Positions 1 through 12,082 of a stretch of DNA of 64,000 bases are shown here, piece by piece; within the stretch, counting starts at the first letter, position 1; each line of letters opens with the position of its first letter. The DNA lies in assembly GCF_000208745.1 (NCBI RefSeq), contig NC_030851.1, positions 14,443,044 through 14,507,043 of the forward strand, read 5' to 3'. Both the position numbers and the translations under genes were made by a program. The DNA is from Theobroma cacao (Eukaryota; Streptophyta; Magnoliopsida; Malvales; Malvaceae). The notes below the pieces were generated by a model, which was given only the letters and a program-made list of their open reading frames with translations, searched no databases and was not told where the DNA came from.

Positions 1-442
1 GCTTGCTCCCTTCCTTGTTCACTCACTGGGTTTATACTCACCATTTCAAAATTCATGTTTCAGATCACGAGGTAGCTGGTAACTAGGACGAGGTATCCTT
101 GTAGACCTGTGTCCACCTTTTGGTAGGTGTCTCGGCATTCAGTAGCTGTATATTCATCTGAGTCCCTCCGCTGGAAATCAAGTATTCTTTTTGAGATGTA
201 TAGGTGAACCTAATGTACATTATGGGAATACATGTTGTAGACAATGTATGTATATAATAAATGAGAAATGCCAATACAAGTTGGCAATGTCTATTACTAT
301 TTTGATTTTTAAGTTTTGAAAAATGACTTAGCAATTTATGATGGAATGATGAACACGTCGGACTATTAGGCTTGCTTGGGCTTAGTGGACTACGTCCATT
401 GGGCCTATGCACCGGTCATGGCCCGAAATTTGGGTCGTGACA
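1..442 (+). mobile_element. 3' end of a long gypsy-type LTR (truncated by window edge)
   Basis: The segment ends in TTGGGTCGTGACA at 442, the terminal signature shared by the long LTRs at 47197-49708, 51409-53928 and 53969-56620. It also shares their interior landmarks in order: a 'TTCACTCACTGGGTTTATACTCACC' type block near the left edge, a GGTAGGTGTCTCGGCATTCAG block near 120, and GGCTTGCTTGGGCTTAGTGGAC near 370. These blocks are non-coding in every copy, so the small minus-strand ORF here is not a gene. The LTR start lies outside the window, so solo or paired status cannot be judged. Confidence 0.8.
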
Positions 443-920
443 ATCATGAACATTTATTGATAAATTATACTTAAAACTTCAATTTTCAGAATATGTAACC
501 TTCCAAATTCCTTCCTCTAAGATCTCAATGCATTTCCATTCTTATAATCATCATATTTCATCATGCTTTACTCATTATCATCACATACATTCATCATACA
601 ACTTTAATTTCTCTCTCATGCTTTATGTCACATAGTATATCAATCAAACATAACATAAGTCACATACACATCATGCTCATTTAAGTGCTAAACAATGCAT
701 TGTACCATTTGTGTGCCAAGCATTCACACAACATCATCATTTATGTGCCAAACATATGCACAATATCATTTTGGCCTTTACATACCTATACATTTCATAA
801 TCATTTCCTATGGACATAGGCAGATTCAGAAGCATCATAAGCATGCACATTAAGGTTCAAATTAACCCATCAATTAGCTCAACTTCATACATAACTAGCA
901 TCAAGGTTAAGGGCGTTACA
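443..920 (-). mobile_element. 5' portion of a long gypsy LTR, minus orientation
   Basis: Read on the minus strand this begins TGTAACGCCCTTAACCTTG at 920 and matches, with heavy divergence, the start of the LTR at 19207 (TGCAACACCCCTGACCTTG). The shared interior includes a CCTATGTCCATAG block and a string of TGTGCCAAACA-like units around 700-760. The fragment stops abruptly at 442/443 against the LTR end to its left, so that LTR probably inserted into it or a deletion joined them. No coding content. Confidence 0.6.
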
Positions 921-2315
921 GTACTTGCAATTGAAAGCAAGTTTTGTAAATTGTGGGTTACATGATCATTGACTATTGGAAGCTTACCAAGTATGTAAGC
1001 ATATTTTTGGAATTGTATAAGTTATGAATTCATGTGTATTATGTGGAAGAAAATATTCCATAGAGGGATTTGTTTTAATTGGTGGAATATGTACATAAGT
1101 CTTGTATAGTCTAGATTAAGACCAAGACACCTTGGTAGATTTGATGATATTGACTACTGGGATAGACGCATTAAATTGCTATTAAGTATCATAGAGTACT
1201 CGAATAATAAATGAATATAAATGCTACTATACGAGTAGTTTTGAAACACCAGGGAACATGTTCTTTGAATGATTTAATCCTAAAAAGGGATTGTTGTGAA
1301 AATATGAGCCATGGAGTGGTGATTTGATGGAAAAATACACTCAGATTAAGTGGCCATATTGAAATTTGAATTGTACTTGTTATTATCAATGATTAACATA
1401 CTCAAAGGTGATTTTGAATATTGAGAGACCACGGTTTTAAGTTTATGGCTCAAATATGAAGTTTGTATACAAATCCTCTAGTTTAGTGACTATGGTTTAA
1501 ACAAGTTTATCTCGGGGTAAAGTATTAGCAGTTATAGCTATAAGTGTAACCCTATGCCCAAAGTTTGGACCCTACTGTAGCGAATTAAGTGTTGGCTTTG
1601 TGGGAAGAATAATTGTGTGTATGACGCGAGTTTGGTATAATGGAAATTCTTGCCCTATGACTTTGATATTTTGTTCGTGGCTTCAGCACTGAATAATGAT
1701 TCCGATATTCCATCAGTGATTTTATCACTAGGTGTGTTAGCTATGAGGACATAAATCTTTGATACTATCTAGGTAGGATTGCTCTTTTGTATGTGTTTAA
1801 TAGGCAACTCTGTTTAGAATAAGCTTTCAGAGATTTGTTTTGATTAATGATTCTAATTGAGATATTAAATAGAAGCCTAAATAATGAGGCTAGTTACCAA
1901 GGTGAAAGATATATCTGATAAGATAATATTAAGCCTAATTAAAAGGCGAAATTTGGATGGCCAAGAATGGCTTATGAGCAGTCAGGTAGTATATGAGTAT
2001 ATACCCATAAAAACAGCTATGTTTGGTGGCTAAGGGTAGAACCCTAGAATTTTATTGTTGTCATTGTAAGGTTACATTTTGAAGTAACGTGATACAGCTT
2101 AGTACTTTAACATCAACAATTTGGTCACTACTTTAGGCACTAGACCACACAATATGAACTTGTACCCATTATGTGAACAACCCTGGTGAGGTAGCTCGAG
2201 AAGTTTTTCTCAGAGGGAAAAAGTATTAAAGCTCATGGAGCTAATGGATACGAATGACTGTTAAAGTGTGGGATTAATATGTCAAGTCGTATATGAATTT
2301 GCTATAAGGATAAAC
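921..2315. other. Unassigned non-coding sequence
   Basis: No family was recognised and there is no long ORF, tandem array or clear terminal repeat. The sequence appears to resume at 4975-5050 on the far side of the solo LTR at 2321-4969, because the GTACA duplication joins the two sides. The composition, with scattered short TTAAGCCTAATTAAAAGGC-like stretches, looks like old LTR or internal non-coding retrotransposon DNA, but that is inference. Confidence 0.4.
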
Positions 2316-2320
2316 GTACA

Positions 2321-4969
2321 TGACACAACACAATCTCGGGCCATGATCGGTGCATGGGCTGAATAGGCATAGCCCACTAGCCTAAGCAACCCTCTTTATG
2401 TAAACCTGTTCATTAATCCATCTATCACACCTCATTCTTTAAGATCCATAATTCATAATTTCCAATAATAAATTTCCTCGAGAATAAATAGTGACAACCA
2501 AGCATATACGATCCTCAAAATAATGTTATCACTTGCCAAATTGTGACGACATTATTATTCAAACTAAACATATAGAGTTTACAAACAAATCTCACAATTT
2601 ACATTAAAGCATCCATATACACGTACAAATAACCCTTAATTACTAGCGAAGTGACTCTAGATGTGGGTACTATTATTGAATGCCATGGTAAACCTACCAA
2701 AAGATGAGTATGAGGAGGCACCTGAATCTAGGATCCAACTACCTCCGAATCTAAAAACCAAAACATGAAGTTGAAAAGAATGAGTATAAACCTAATGAGT
2801 GAACATAGGAAGGGAACAAGCAAACGATATAGAAGGTTTTATTCAACACGATGCACTTATGTTAGAAACAATACAATTTATATATCAAAAATCAAACCCG
2901 ATGCTATACTGTCATTTAAACCATTTTGAAAACATTTAGGAGTTCCAACCTTCAACATTCAATGCAATCACATTACATTTCTCTAACATCTTTACTATAT
3001 ATGTACATATATATACTTTTAGCCATGCATCAAGGACATCTAACTCACTGCCACACCGTACAGCACCATTATCGTCATATGCACTACCGCACCGCACACA
3101 CACGGTTATAACTGTCATTTGACAATACCTCTTAAGGCATAACATACATAACAACATGTAAACAAGAATCTTCACATATTAATACCTTCCACATAGTTCA
3201 TTATTTTTGGTTATATACACAGTTGCACAATCCAACTTCCTAGGAAAACAATATTAGCTATCATACCACTAGTTACAACATCCCAAGATTCTCAAGTATC
3301 ACACACCACAATTCACTTAGGAATTCATTATAATAATTCAAACACATGATTCATCACATTATACATCTTACAACATAAGGATATCACTCATCAAAGGCTC
3401 GTTCCCATGCATATTTTAAAAGAGTCAAATAAGAATATTCAAGTATTTTATTCAAACACATTTGCATTTGTCCAAAACATTTTATATGCAAGTTCACTCA
3501 CCTTTTTTTTTTTTTTTTATCAACTCCAAAACCTCAACAAATGCTCCAAGTGGAAATGTGGGGTCTCGTTGGAATCTATCACACACAATTAGCATCACAG
3601 CCAACCTAATTCACGTGAATATAAATCTAAATGCTATTTCCATAATTAAACTTTGCTAGTTCTTCCTAACTAGTTTTTAATTACCATTTGACTAGTTAAC
3701 CTAATATTAACTCCACCATTTTCATAATACTTCATTTATTACTTCCATTTTCCAGAACCTATATCATCCTTATAATTCATAATTCCAAGCTTAATTAATT
3801 CCCTTAGTGACATCTTACACCAACACAATGCCCTTTATGAAATTATCCATCCACACCATTAGTTAAACCATGAATTTCCCTAATTATTAATCATTTCTCC
3901 CTCCAACAATCTCAACCCATCAAAACAGCCCCTAATTCCCGTTCCAAGTATCAATTTACTTGTAAATTTACAAAGCCAACATTCTAGTCATTAGCTAGTC
4001 ATTTATTTTCATTACTTTATTCACACTAGTAATAATTACTCACCTTTTCACCACAATATAATCCATCAACAATAAAATAGCCCACAAATCTAATTATTAA
4101 CCATCATTAACAAACTTAAAAATCAACCCTAACCCATTACTCACCTTGGTGGACTTGTAGTTAATTTTTCTTAGTGAGGATAGCTTTTGAAGGTGTGGTG
4201 AGGACTATAATGGAGAAAAAGTATTTCAAGAGTTTTCAAGCTAGTTTAAAGAGTTTCTCACTCTAAAAATATTCAGCTAGTGAGAAAAAGTGCAAAGGGA
4301 AGACTTTTGGGGGGTTTTGAGCTAAAAAAAGTGAAAGAGCATGAAAAATCCTATGAAAAAATGTACAAAAACATGAATTTTGGAGTTAATATGAGAAAGT
4401 AATAAAGGTTTCAAGAATGGCCTCCATGGAAGATGAAGGGTTAGGAATGGAGAGAAGAAATGAGAGGATGAAGAAGAAAATGCTGAAAAGTTAGGCTTTT
4501 TATACCTAGGGTTCATAAAGGTTTCAGATATTTACAAAAATGCCATTAATAAGTTGACTCTGTCTTTTTCTTTTTGTCTTTGTTTTGTGTAATATTTTTT
4601 TTTTACTCTTTTAATATTGAGAAAAGGTCCACAATAGATTAGAGGTACTCGAATTCATGAAAACTAAAAAATTTAGACTCAAGATCTAAAATTACCATTT
4701 TACCCCTAAAGTGGAAATCATTTTTTTTTTNATTAGAGGTACTCGAATTCATGAAAACTAAAAAATTTAGACTCAAGATCTAAAATTACCATTTTACCCC
4801 TAAAGTGGAAATCATTTTGATTTTTTTTTTATTTTTTATAAGAATAATTTATTGAATCTTGGATATAAAATATTTTCTAAGACTCACCAAGAAGAAGATG
4901 AAATTACCCTTGGTCCACATTACCACTATTACGTTACTTTACGTATATATTAAAATTTAGGGTATCATA
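2321..4969 (-). mobile_element. Solo LTR, gypsy-type, with GTACA target duplication
   Basis: A minus-oriented LTR of the family also seen at 37964-40503 and 41945-44556. Its 3' terminus (left) is a decayed form of TGTCACGACCCAAATTTCGGGCCATGATCGG, and its right end is a decayed TTTCACA. The 5-bp sequence GTACA flanks it on both sides (2316-2320 and 4970-4974), which supports a real insertion followed by LTR-LTR recombination. It holds a T-rich run near 3508, tandem TGCACTACCGCACCGCACAC-like units near 3040-3105, and the duplicated block around the N at 4731. True length is about 95 bp less than shown if that duplication is an artefact. Confidence 0.8.
4638..4818. repeat. 87-bp perfect direct duplication flanking a single N
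   Basis: Bases 4638-4724 and 4732-4818 are identical by eye, separated by six T and one N at 4731. A perfect repeat meeting at an N inside an otherwise diverged LTR is the pattern left when two overlapping contig ends are joined without merging. The other LTR copies of the family carry this block once. Confidence 0.85.
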
Positions 4970-5978
4970 GTACATGAGACTATTGGTCTAAGGTAATGAT
5001 TTCTTGCCCTTATGTGGACTCGACGATGCTCTGGTCTTGATGTGCCTTGTTGTCAAATTAATACACACTACTACATATGGCTATACAAGTAATATTATGG
5101 TAAATTGAGTATCGTTTCCCATAGAGATTTGTACCTATTTTTACTAAGTATTAAATTTATAACAAAATTGATCTTATCCAAGCATTCGATTTCAAATGAT
5201 TAATTAAACTAAAAATGATTATTTAATTAAATAATTAACAAAGAATAAAATCTCAATAACAGAAATATTTATTCAAAATCGAGGATTATGGTATCACTCA
5301 AAATTTCATCTAAATTTAAACATTCACCGTAACTTAGATTAATGAGACACACGGCTAACCTAGAATCCATATTATGTAAAAGTTTCTGTCGAGATCATGT
5401 ACACATGCCTTTCTAAACTAATTCCACATGTCTATGTAAATTAATTAGAAAGGTTCATTACATTCATGTTCTAATTTGGCTGCTTAAGGTATTTATGTAC
5501 ATGTTTATCCTAAATACGAAACTATCACCTAACTCCAAAGTGAATCGAACATAGGCTATTCAAAAACAAAGGTTTATCCTAAATTCCCTCTGTTGAGTTA
5601 CATTTAGAGACCCAAGACATTTCAACTAGTGATTAAGTAGTGAAAAGCAATAAGTATAGAATTGAATAAACCATGCATCATCCATTAATACTAAGCAAGG
5701 AGAAATCATATGTTCAAACTACATAATAAAATAAACCATAATACAAGAAAAAAAATTAATTCATAATCATTTTTACAGCAAACATAATTAATTCAAGAGA
5801 AAAGATCATTTCTACAGCAAAAGAACAAGAAAGAATTGAAGTGTAAAGAAATATCAAAGCCTCTTTTGATTCTTAGTGTTCGAGTGCCTTCGATTTCTTA
5901 TTGTTTCTTTCATTGGAAAGCCCTTTTCTTTTCTCTCAAAAACTGCCATTCATTACCTCTTTAACTCTCCTTTCTTAG

Positions 5979-7320
5979 TGTAATAGTCTGCCCTTTGATA
6001 TGATGACTAACAAAGCTTATTGGATGCCAATTGAGGCATAATAAGGTATTTTGGGTATCAAGGAGACAAGTGAAAAATTTTAGAATAAAATAATATTAAA
6101 ATATGAATATTTGACCGGATGTCAAAATCAGTCATGAAGAAGGATCATATGGTTGGTCCAAGTGGAGAAGAAGAAGTATGAATGAATTTTGGAGGTAAAT
6201 GACGTAAGTGAGATACGTGTCTATAATTAAATATATTGAGTTTGAATTGTTGCTAGGAAGTGCCAAGTAAAGATAGTACACTATAGTGGCGTGCCGGAAG
6301 AAATAGCGAGCGATTGGCAAGTAAAGATAGTTAGAGACACCTTCGAACAAATAGCAACTTGATATCTCATTGTTACAAGGTGAGTGAACTTGCATTTCAA
6401 AATGTTTTGGGGAAATGTTTACGTGTTTCAATGAATCATTTAGGAATTTTATTGGTTTTTGCTTTAAAATTGCCTGGGAACAAGCGCTTGATAAAATGTT
6501 TGATGTTGTGAAATGTGAAATGTGTAAAAGGATGAATCCATATGTTTTTGTATGATGTTGATATATATATATGTATACTATGTCATAAATGGTACCATTG
6601 TGTGACAAATGCAACCGTGCATGTGCGGGGTGAGTGTGCACTTGCCGGTGATAACGGTGGTTAGGGAGATGGATGGTGATACTATCCGACTATGTGCATG
6701 ATGTGGTGGGATGCACATGAGCTGGGTGAGATGGAATGATTGCTGGAAATTTCCTCTCTTTCAAATTGCATGCTAAATATGGTTCCTTCATCATTAAATG
6801 ATTTAATAACCAGGGGTTTAATGGAGGAATTTTAATAAGAATTAAACTAAATTGCATTGTTTTTGAACTTAAGTGTATCATGATTTCTAAATCTTCCTTA
6901 ATGTTGCTTGTTCCCTTCCTATGTTCACTCACTAAGTTTGTACTCACGTTTTTAAACTTCATGTTAAAGGTTTCCTGAGTTAAGGTGATTAGATCCTAGG
7001 ATGAGGTGCTCCTCCCTATCCATTGCTCGGTAGGTTTACCATGACATTAGATGTTAGCAACTTTGCCTAGAGTCACTCCGATGATAGTCAAGGTCTAATT
7101 ATGTGTATATGAATACTTGATGTGAAATATTAAGATTCATTTGTTAATCTATATATGTATATAACGGTTGATGATGCCATTATGAATGTATGATTGGGTT
7201 TTATGAATTGTTTTGAAAGGAACTATACTTGAACACTACGAGTTTTGGATTTTTAAGAAACGTGGATTAATGTACAAGATTACATAAATAGGCTTGCTTG
7301 GGCTTTAGTGGGCTGAGCCC
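5979..7320 (+). mobile_element. Truncated gypsy-type LTR inserted in the Athila LTR
   Basis: It starts TGTAATAGTCTGCCC at 5979, related to the start of the LTR at 29251 (AGTAACACCCCGTAC), with the shared block CCAATTGAGG and a following GAGACAAGTGAAAAATTTTAG segment. It continues through the family landmarks (GGGAACAAGCGCTTGATAAA, GTTCACTCACTAAGTTTG, GGCTTGCTTGGGCTTTAGTGGG) but stops before the usual GGGTCGTGACA end, where Athila LTR sequence resumes near 7321. No target duplication remains, so a later deletion removed its 3' end plus some host LTR. The 169-aa minus ORF inside it is not conserved in related LTRs and is not called a gene. Confidence 0.7.
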
Positions 7321-7394
7321 CGATGCTGCTGACTTATATATTTTTTTCATGGTTTTTCAACCGCTGCCACGGCACTCCTCCTTAGGTGCTGTGG

Positions 7395-10131
7395 TGTCAC
7401 GACCCGGAACCTCATTATCTGAAATGCCAATCAAAACCCTGCAAGGCTTACATATCAGTTTCTTGCCTTTCTTGTGAGCAATTGTTTTTAAATATTCCGT
7501 TTTAAATAATTACCAGTCGTTTTTGGCTCAACTAAATCAAAAGACAAAAATATATCATTTTTTTATATAAAACAATATAAAATAGAAACACGTGTAAATA
7601 ATCTTTTGTAACATGAAAGTAAAATAAATTCATACATACAAAAATTTACAAAGTTATAATGTACAATAATAATTACAATGACAAGTGACCCAAAATAAAC
7701 CCAGTGTTGGTGCTAGTAACCTACTGTCTATGAGATAGAGGGGTCAACTAGAATCCTCGACAAAATCGGGTATCTACAAGCTACCATAGGCCTGAAATAT
7801 TTGGAAAGGAGGTGGGTGAGATTTTTCAATCCCAATGAGTAAACAGACATTATCATAAATATTTACATGCGAGTAAAATGGAGGCAAGTTTAAACAACAT
7901 ATCACAAACCATTTTATAAGGTTTTCAATTTATTTCTTAAACCATAAAATATTTGTAATTTACCAAAACAGTTGTTAAGGCTTCTGACTTTTATTAAAAA
8001 CAGGGCTCAAGCCAAAACTAATCCTCGGGGATACATTGGCCGAGGCATCTAACCGAGTCCGCCAAGGTTGTTAAGATATTTACATGTGAAACACATTTTT
8101 ATTTTTAAAACAAGCCGTTCCTTGGCGTTGGCTGAGTTACACATTCACGTGAGAGTTCGACATGAAGTGAGCTCTAATACTACCCCGGGAGTTACCCTCC
8201 TTGCCTCTACAATCGGAGTAATTATATAATCGGGTTTACCGTGCCCCTCTAATAGGCAGTCCACGAAAACCCGTCAGTATAATGACTAACCCACCAATTT
8301 TAATAAAATTTCGACAGTATAATGTGGCTTTTATTTATTTACCCATCCTGCATAGTAAAAACAGCTTACATTTATTCTCAATGCAATTATAAAATATAGC
8401 CACATATACTCATATATCATAAGCCATTCATAGTAAAATATAAATATTTCAAAATAATTGACAGCCTCTAATTACTCAATTTCATAATCAACACAATATA
8501 TTTTTATTTGTCACATTTATTTCTAAAACATCAAAAATCTCGTTTTAATCTCATTTTCGTTTCATAAAATACATAAAGAGCATTTAAAAATAAACTCTAG
8601 ATAATTTACAATAATAATAGGTTTACTCACCGTTTGTACAAACTAAATGCTTTCTAGGTGCCCCGATCACTGTTCGTCAGGTACGACTTCCTTGCCTTTA
8701 CCAGAAGGCTCTCCTCCTAAACACATTGCAAAATTTACCCAATTCACCACATTGATGCTAAATCACTATATAATTGACTTAAATCCTACACTAATGCATG
8801 GTATGAAATACAATAGCCTAAAATGGCTTAAACGCGGTATTAACTTATTTTTGGTACTTTACCCGTTAAATTGCTAACGCGCTCCATTTTAGCTCTAAAT
8901 TGTCCCATTTTCTCTCCAACATTTCTTACCATTAAATATCAGCCAATAACCTTCTAAAATCACAAAAATCAGCTCACTTTCCTCCTTGAAAAATTCAGTC
9001 AAAAATGGGAAGTTTACTCGGTTACTTTTTCACTTTGTTTTTCTATCACATTTAACCATTTTTCATCATTTTCTCTTCATTTCTCTTAGAATAAAAATCA
9101 GTTCATCATCATTGTACATCAATGCATATTCGGCCAAGGGTGGGTATTGTGAGAATTTCATGCTTTCTTTCCCAATTTGATTTCTATACACATTTAACTA
9201 ACTAAAACTACTAATTTAACTAAGAATCAAAACCTAAAAATTCTAAAATCCTCCCCCTTGAATTTTGGCCGGCCCTTGGTTTCACTTTTTGATCTCTCTC
9301 ATCAAGCATGCTAAATGGAAATAAAGGCATAGGAAAGGTAGAAATCAGGCTAAAGTAGAAAAATCTTACCGTTAGACGCATAAACGGACAAAAAACGCGA
9401 TTTCCCTTTTGAATTTTCTAGTTTCCCTTTCGTTTTTCTCTTTTCTTCCTTTCCTCTCTATTTTTTCTCTTGTTCTCTCCTTATGGTCGGCCATCACTTA
9501 ATATGGGGTTTAAATGGGCTGACTTTTCATTACAATAATATTAAATCATTAAAAAATACCATGTGTCACTTTCCCGTTAACCCGTTTTTAAAATTTCATC
9601 TTTTAAACTTCAATTTTTCAGCACTTACAATACCATAGTTATTCGTACCAAAAATAAAATAAATCCTATGATTTTGACAAGTTTTGGATGGTAAAAATTA
9701 CGGTTTTTACCCTAGAACGACAAAATTATTGTTTTACCCCTATGTTTCGAAAATTGCCGAAATTGAAAATTTTCACTTCTTATCATTAAATTATACTCCA
9801 AATAGTTAATCTAGGTCAAAAATTTCACTCCATGATCAAATTATTATCTTAGGTGGCAAAATAACGATTTTACCCCTAAACATCAAAATTTTCAATTTTA
9901 CCCCAAATGAACCCTCGAACTCCAAACAATCATTTTTAGTCATTCTTCAACTGTAAAATATTAAATTTCATCCTATGATTCCTATTTAAACTAGTTCGAG
10001 GTTAAATCCACTCAAGTGTACCGTTAGGTACAATACCGGGTTTCGTCTATTCTTAGAGACTTTCCTAGCATAATAACATGCTACTCAGTGCATGTATGTC
10101 ATGACATGCATTTATAGGGTTGGGTTTTACA
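7395..10131 (-). mobile_element. Solo LTR with TGTGG target duplication
   Basis: On the plus strand it runs from TGTCACGACCCGGAACC (7395) to GGGTTGGGTTTTACA (10131), so the minus-strand LTR has TG...CA ends (TGTAAAACCCAACCC ... TCGTGACA). TGTGG occurs at 7390-7394 and 10132-10136, and the Athila LTR reads across the duplication. It is a different family from the neighbouring solo LTRs, although it shares the GTCGTGACA terminus. It holds the TTTTACCCCT-type blocks around 9720-9900 common in these LTRs. No coding capacity. Confidence 0.88.
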
Positions 10132-10649
10132 TGTGGTGCTGGCCTCTTGGGAATTTGTATGGGAGCCACGATGCACCCTTGTGCTGCATTGGTGCAAAAT
10201 TACTGTAGTGCCTCATTTGGTAACACAATTTTCTGCTATGTCAAGGCTGATCTGGGTACAATGGTAATCATAAAAGTTATAGATACGTATCTTAGCTTTC
10301 CTATGGTCCAAAAATCACATTGATTGGATCTTTGTAACTTGAGTTATGTTTGAATTACCGCAACATGTTCAGTGAAAATCAACACTTAGTCTCCATTGCA
10401 TAGTTCATCACCATTTAACTTTATGCAATTGAAAACCTACAAACACACAAACTAAATCAACATTGGTTTAAAATAGGGCTTTCAACATGAAAATAGACTA
10501 AAATTACTTGAATTAAACTAAGTTCACATGCTTTAAATTAATCAACTAAAAACATAAAAGCTATCTAAAAACTACTTAAAACACAAGAACTTTGCTACAT
10601 TAATATCCCAAAATGTGGCTAAATAACGCTATATAATAGAGGTATTACA

Positions 10650-10664
10650 TCCCAAACTTATTAT
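10650..10664 (-). promoter_or_regulatory. Polypurine tract, Athila copy 1
   Basis: The minus strand reads TAATAAGTTTGGGA immediately before the 3' LTR start at 10649. The equivalent sites at 37563 (TTTTGGGGGTC) and 57793 (AAGTTTGGGGATA) sit in the same place, as expected for the plus-strand primer of a Ty3/gypsy element. Confidence 0.75.
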
Positions 10665-12080
10665 TTTGCTAGTCGTCGAGCAAAAGCTAAAAAGAAACAA
10701 TGTAGTTGAAGACATCAACTGTGAGAATGCACCAAATCATTGATCATCTTTAATTTCCTCATAAATTACCTTGTCTTCCAAGCTTAAAACAAAACATGTA
10801 TATTATCTAAGTTCATGTTTCATCCAAGTGCATGCTTATTTTTCGAATCAATTTATGTGTGTGTGTGTGTGTGTGAAGTTTCTTACAACGAACATCATGC
10901 ATTTTGGAAAAGATTATGTTTATGTAAATGTCAACAAGCTTAGAATTTCATATGTTCATTTTTCACGTTCCTCTCCATTAATGCAGGCCATCACTTACCT
11001 ATGGATCCTTAAGACGTTATTCAGCTTATAATGTTAAGTTAAGGTTTAGGTATGATATGGGATATATTAAGGCTCAAATCAACCTAAGCATATAATTATT
11101 GTAGGATCTTTATAGCCTTATTTTCCTTCACCAAGTACACCTTTTACTTTCTTTTCACTTTCATTCATCAAGCATTTTTTTATTCATAATTCAACCTCCT
11201 CTCAAACTTTTTTTCTTCGATGTTAGTAGAATGAATGCTTCACATTGTGGTTGGAATTTTTCTCAACTCATCCTTTCTACCTTTTCAACATTTTATCCAT
11301 ATATAATTCCTAAAACAATGTGCATGCTTAGGAGTAAGGGTAGTGGAATTGGAAATTTATTTACAAGCTATGATAATTTATTTATGGTTGACAAAGAAAA
11401 GAATAAATTCAGGCTCAAAAGGGTGTTCTAAGGATAGAATTTGACTAGGTTAGCTCAAAAGGCCCAATCGATCCAAAAATGGCCTAAGTCATTTCTTAGC
11501 TAAGTGTAACCTAGAATTTCACCTCAAGGAACGACCAAACAAATTCTAAATTCTAAACGTAGTTCAAAGATTCAAACTCACATAATCATTCTCTATATGT
11601 ACACCATGAAACAATATAAGAAACATGGTGGTCAAATATGGAAATCACATTCTAAAATGATGCTATGCACAAGAATTCCACTTAATACTACTTTAATATT
11701 TATGCTTGTTAAGAGTAAAAAGAATAACAAGGCAACTAAGTTTTCATCATTGGATGAATAAATCAAATTTTATTAGTGAACAAACTTTAGCTTAGTCTTT
11801 CAACACGCTCTTAATCTTAACATGTAAATTGACTAGTTTAAACATAAATAGGATATAATAAAAGAAATTACAAAAAATTCCCCCTAAACTTAAAGAGAAC
11901 ATTGTGTCCAATGTTCTTGAAAGTAAAGAAAGAGAATACTCCTCCAAACTGGCAGATGCAGTCAATCATCATCATCTTTTGTCACAGCATCATCATTCTT
12001 ATCCAAGGTGGGATTAGTGGGCAATGTGGGAAAGGTAGCCATGTCTATGCTAACATGCTCGACATATGCCCTTATTATCT
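10665..12080 (-). mobile_element. Athila copy 1, non-coding tail between third ORF and 3' LTR
   Basis: About 1.4 kb, alignable by eye with 37581-41430 (minus its solo LTR) and 57811-59255. All three share a TG-dinucleotide run (here 10857-10874), the AAGGCTCAAATCA block and the TCATCATTGGAT block. The ORFs seen here are not shared in frame between copies and are taken as chance. Retention in three copies shows it is a regular part of this family. Confidence 0.7.
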
Positions 12081-12082
12081 TT

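Larger units (their letters stand above)
5051..10649 (-). mobile_element. Athila-type 3' LTR, copy 1, interrupted by two LTR insertions
   Basis: Minus-strand LTR matching 16633-18272 and 35924-37562. It survives in three blocks: 5051-5978, about 7321-7394 and 10132-10649. Its U5-side end (TGTCAAATTAATACAC on the plus strand, 5051) and the following AAGTATCGTTTCCCATAGAG block are near-identical to the other copies. The outer end (10649) reads TGTAATACCTCTATTATA on the minus strand and abuts the polypurine tract. A stretch corresponding to about 17560-17690 of the 5' LTR is missing between the first two blocks, lost with part of the insertion at 5979. Confidence 0.85.

Noticed and set aside
2326..2400. 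Possible TIR or DNA transposon end at the GGGCCATGATCGGTGCATGGG block
   Set aside because: The same block is the conserved 3' terminus of the long LTRs at 37964 and 41945, and a 5-bp duplication fits an LTR insertion.
3508..3530. Poly-T run as a retroposon (LINE/SINE) tail
   Set aside because: No target duplication or body adjoins it, and it lies inside an LTR where similar T-rich runs occur in sibling copies.
6132..6641. 169-aa minus-strand ORF
   Set aside because: Lies in a truncated LTR. Equivalent regions of related LTRs are not open in this frame, and the composition looks random.
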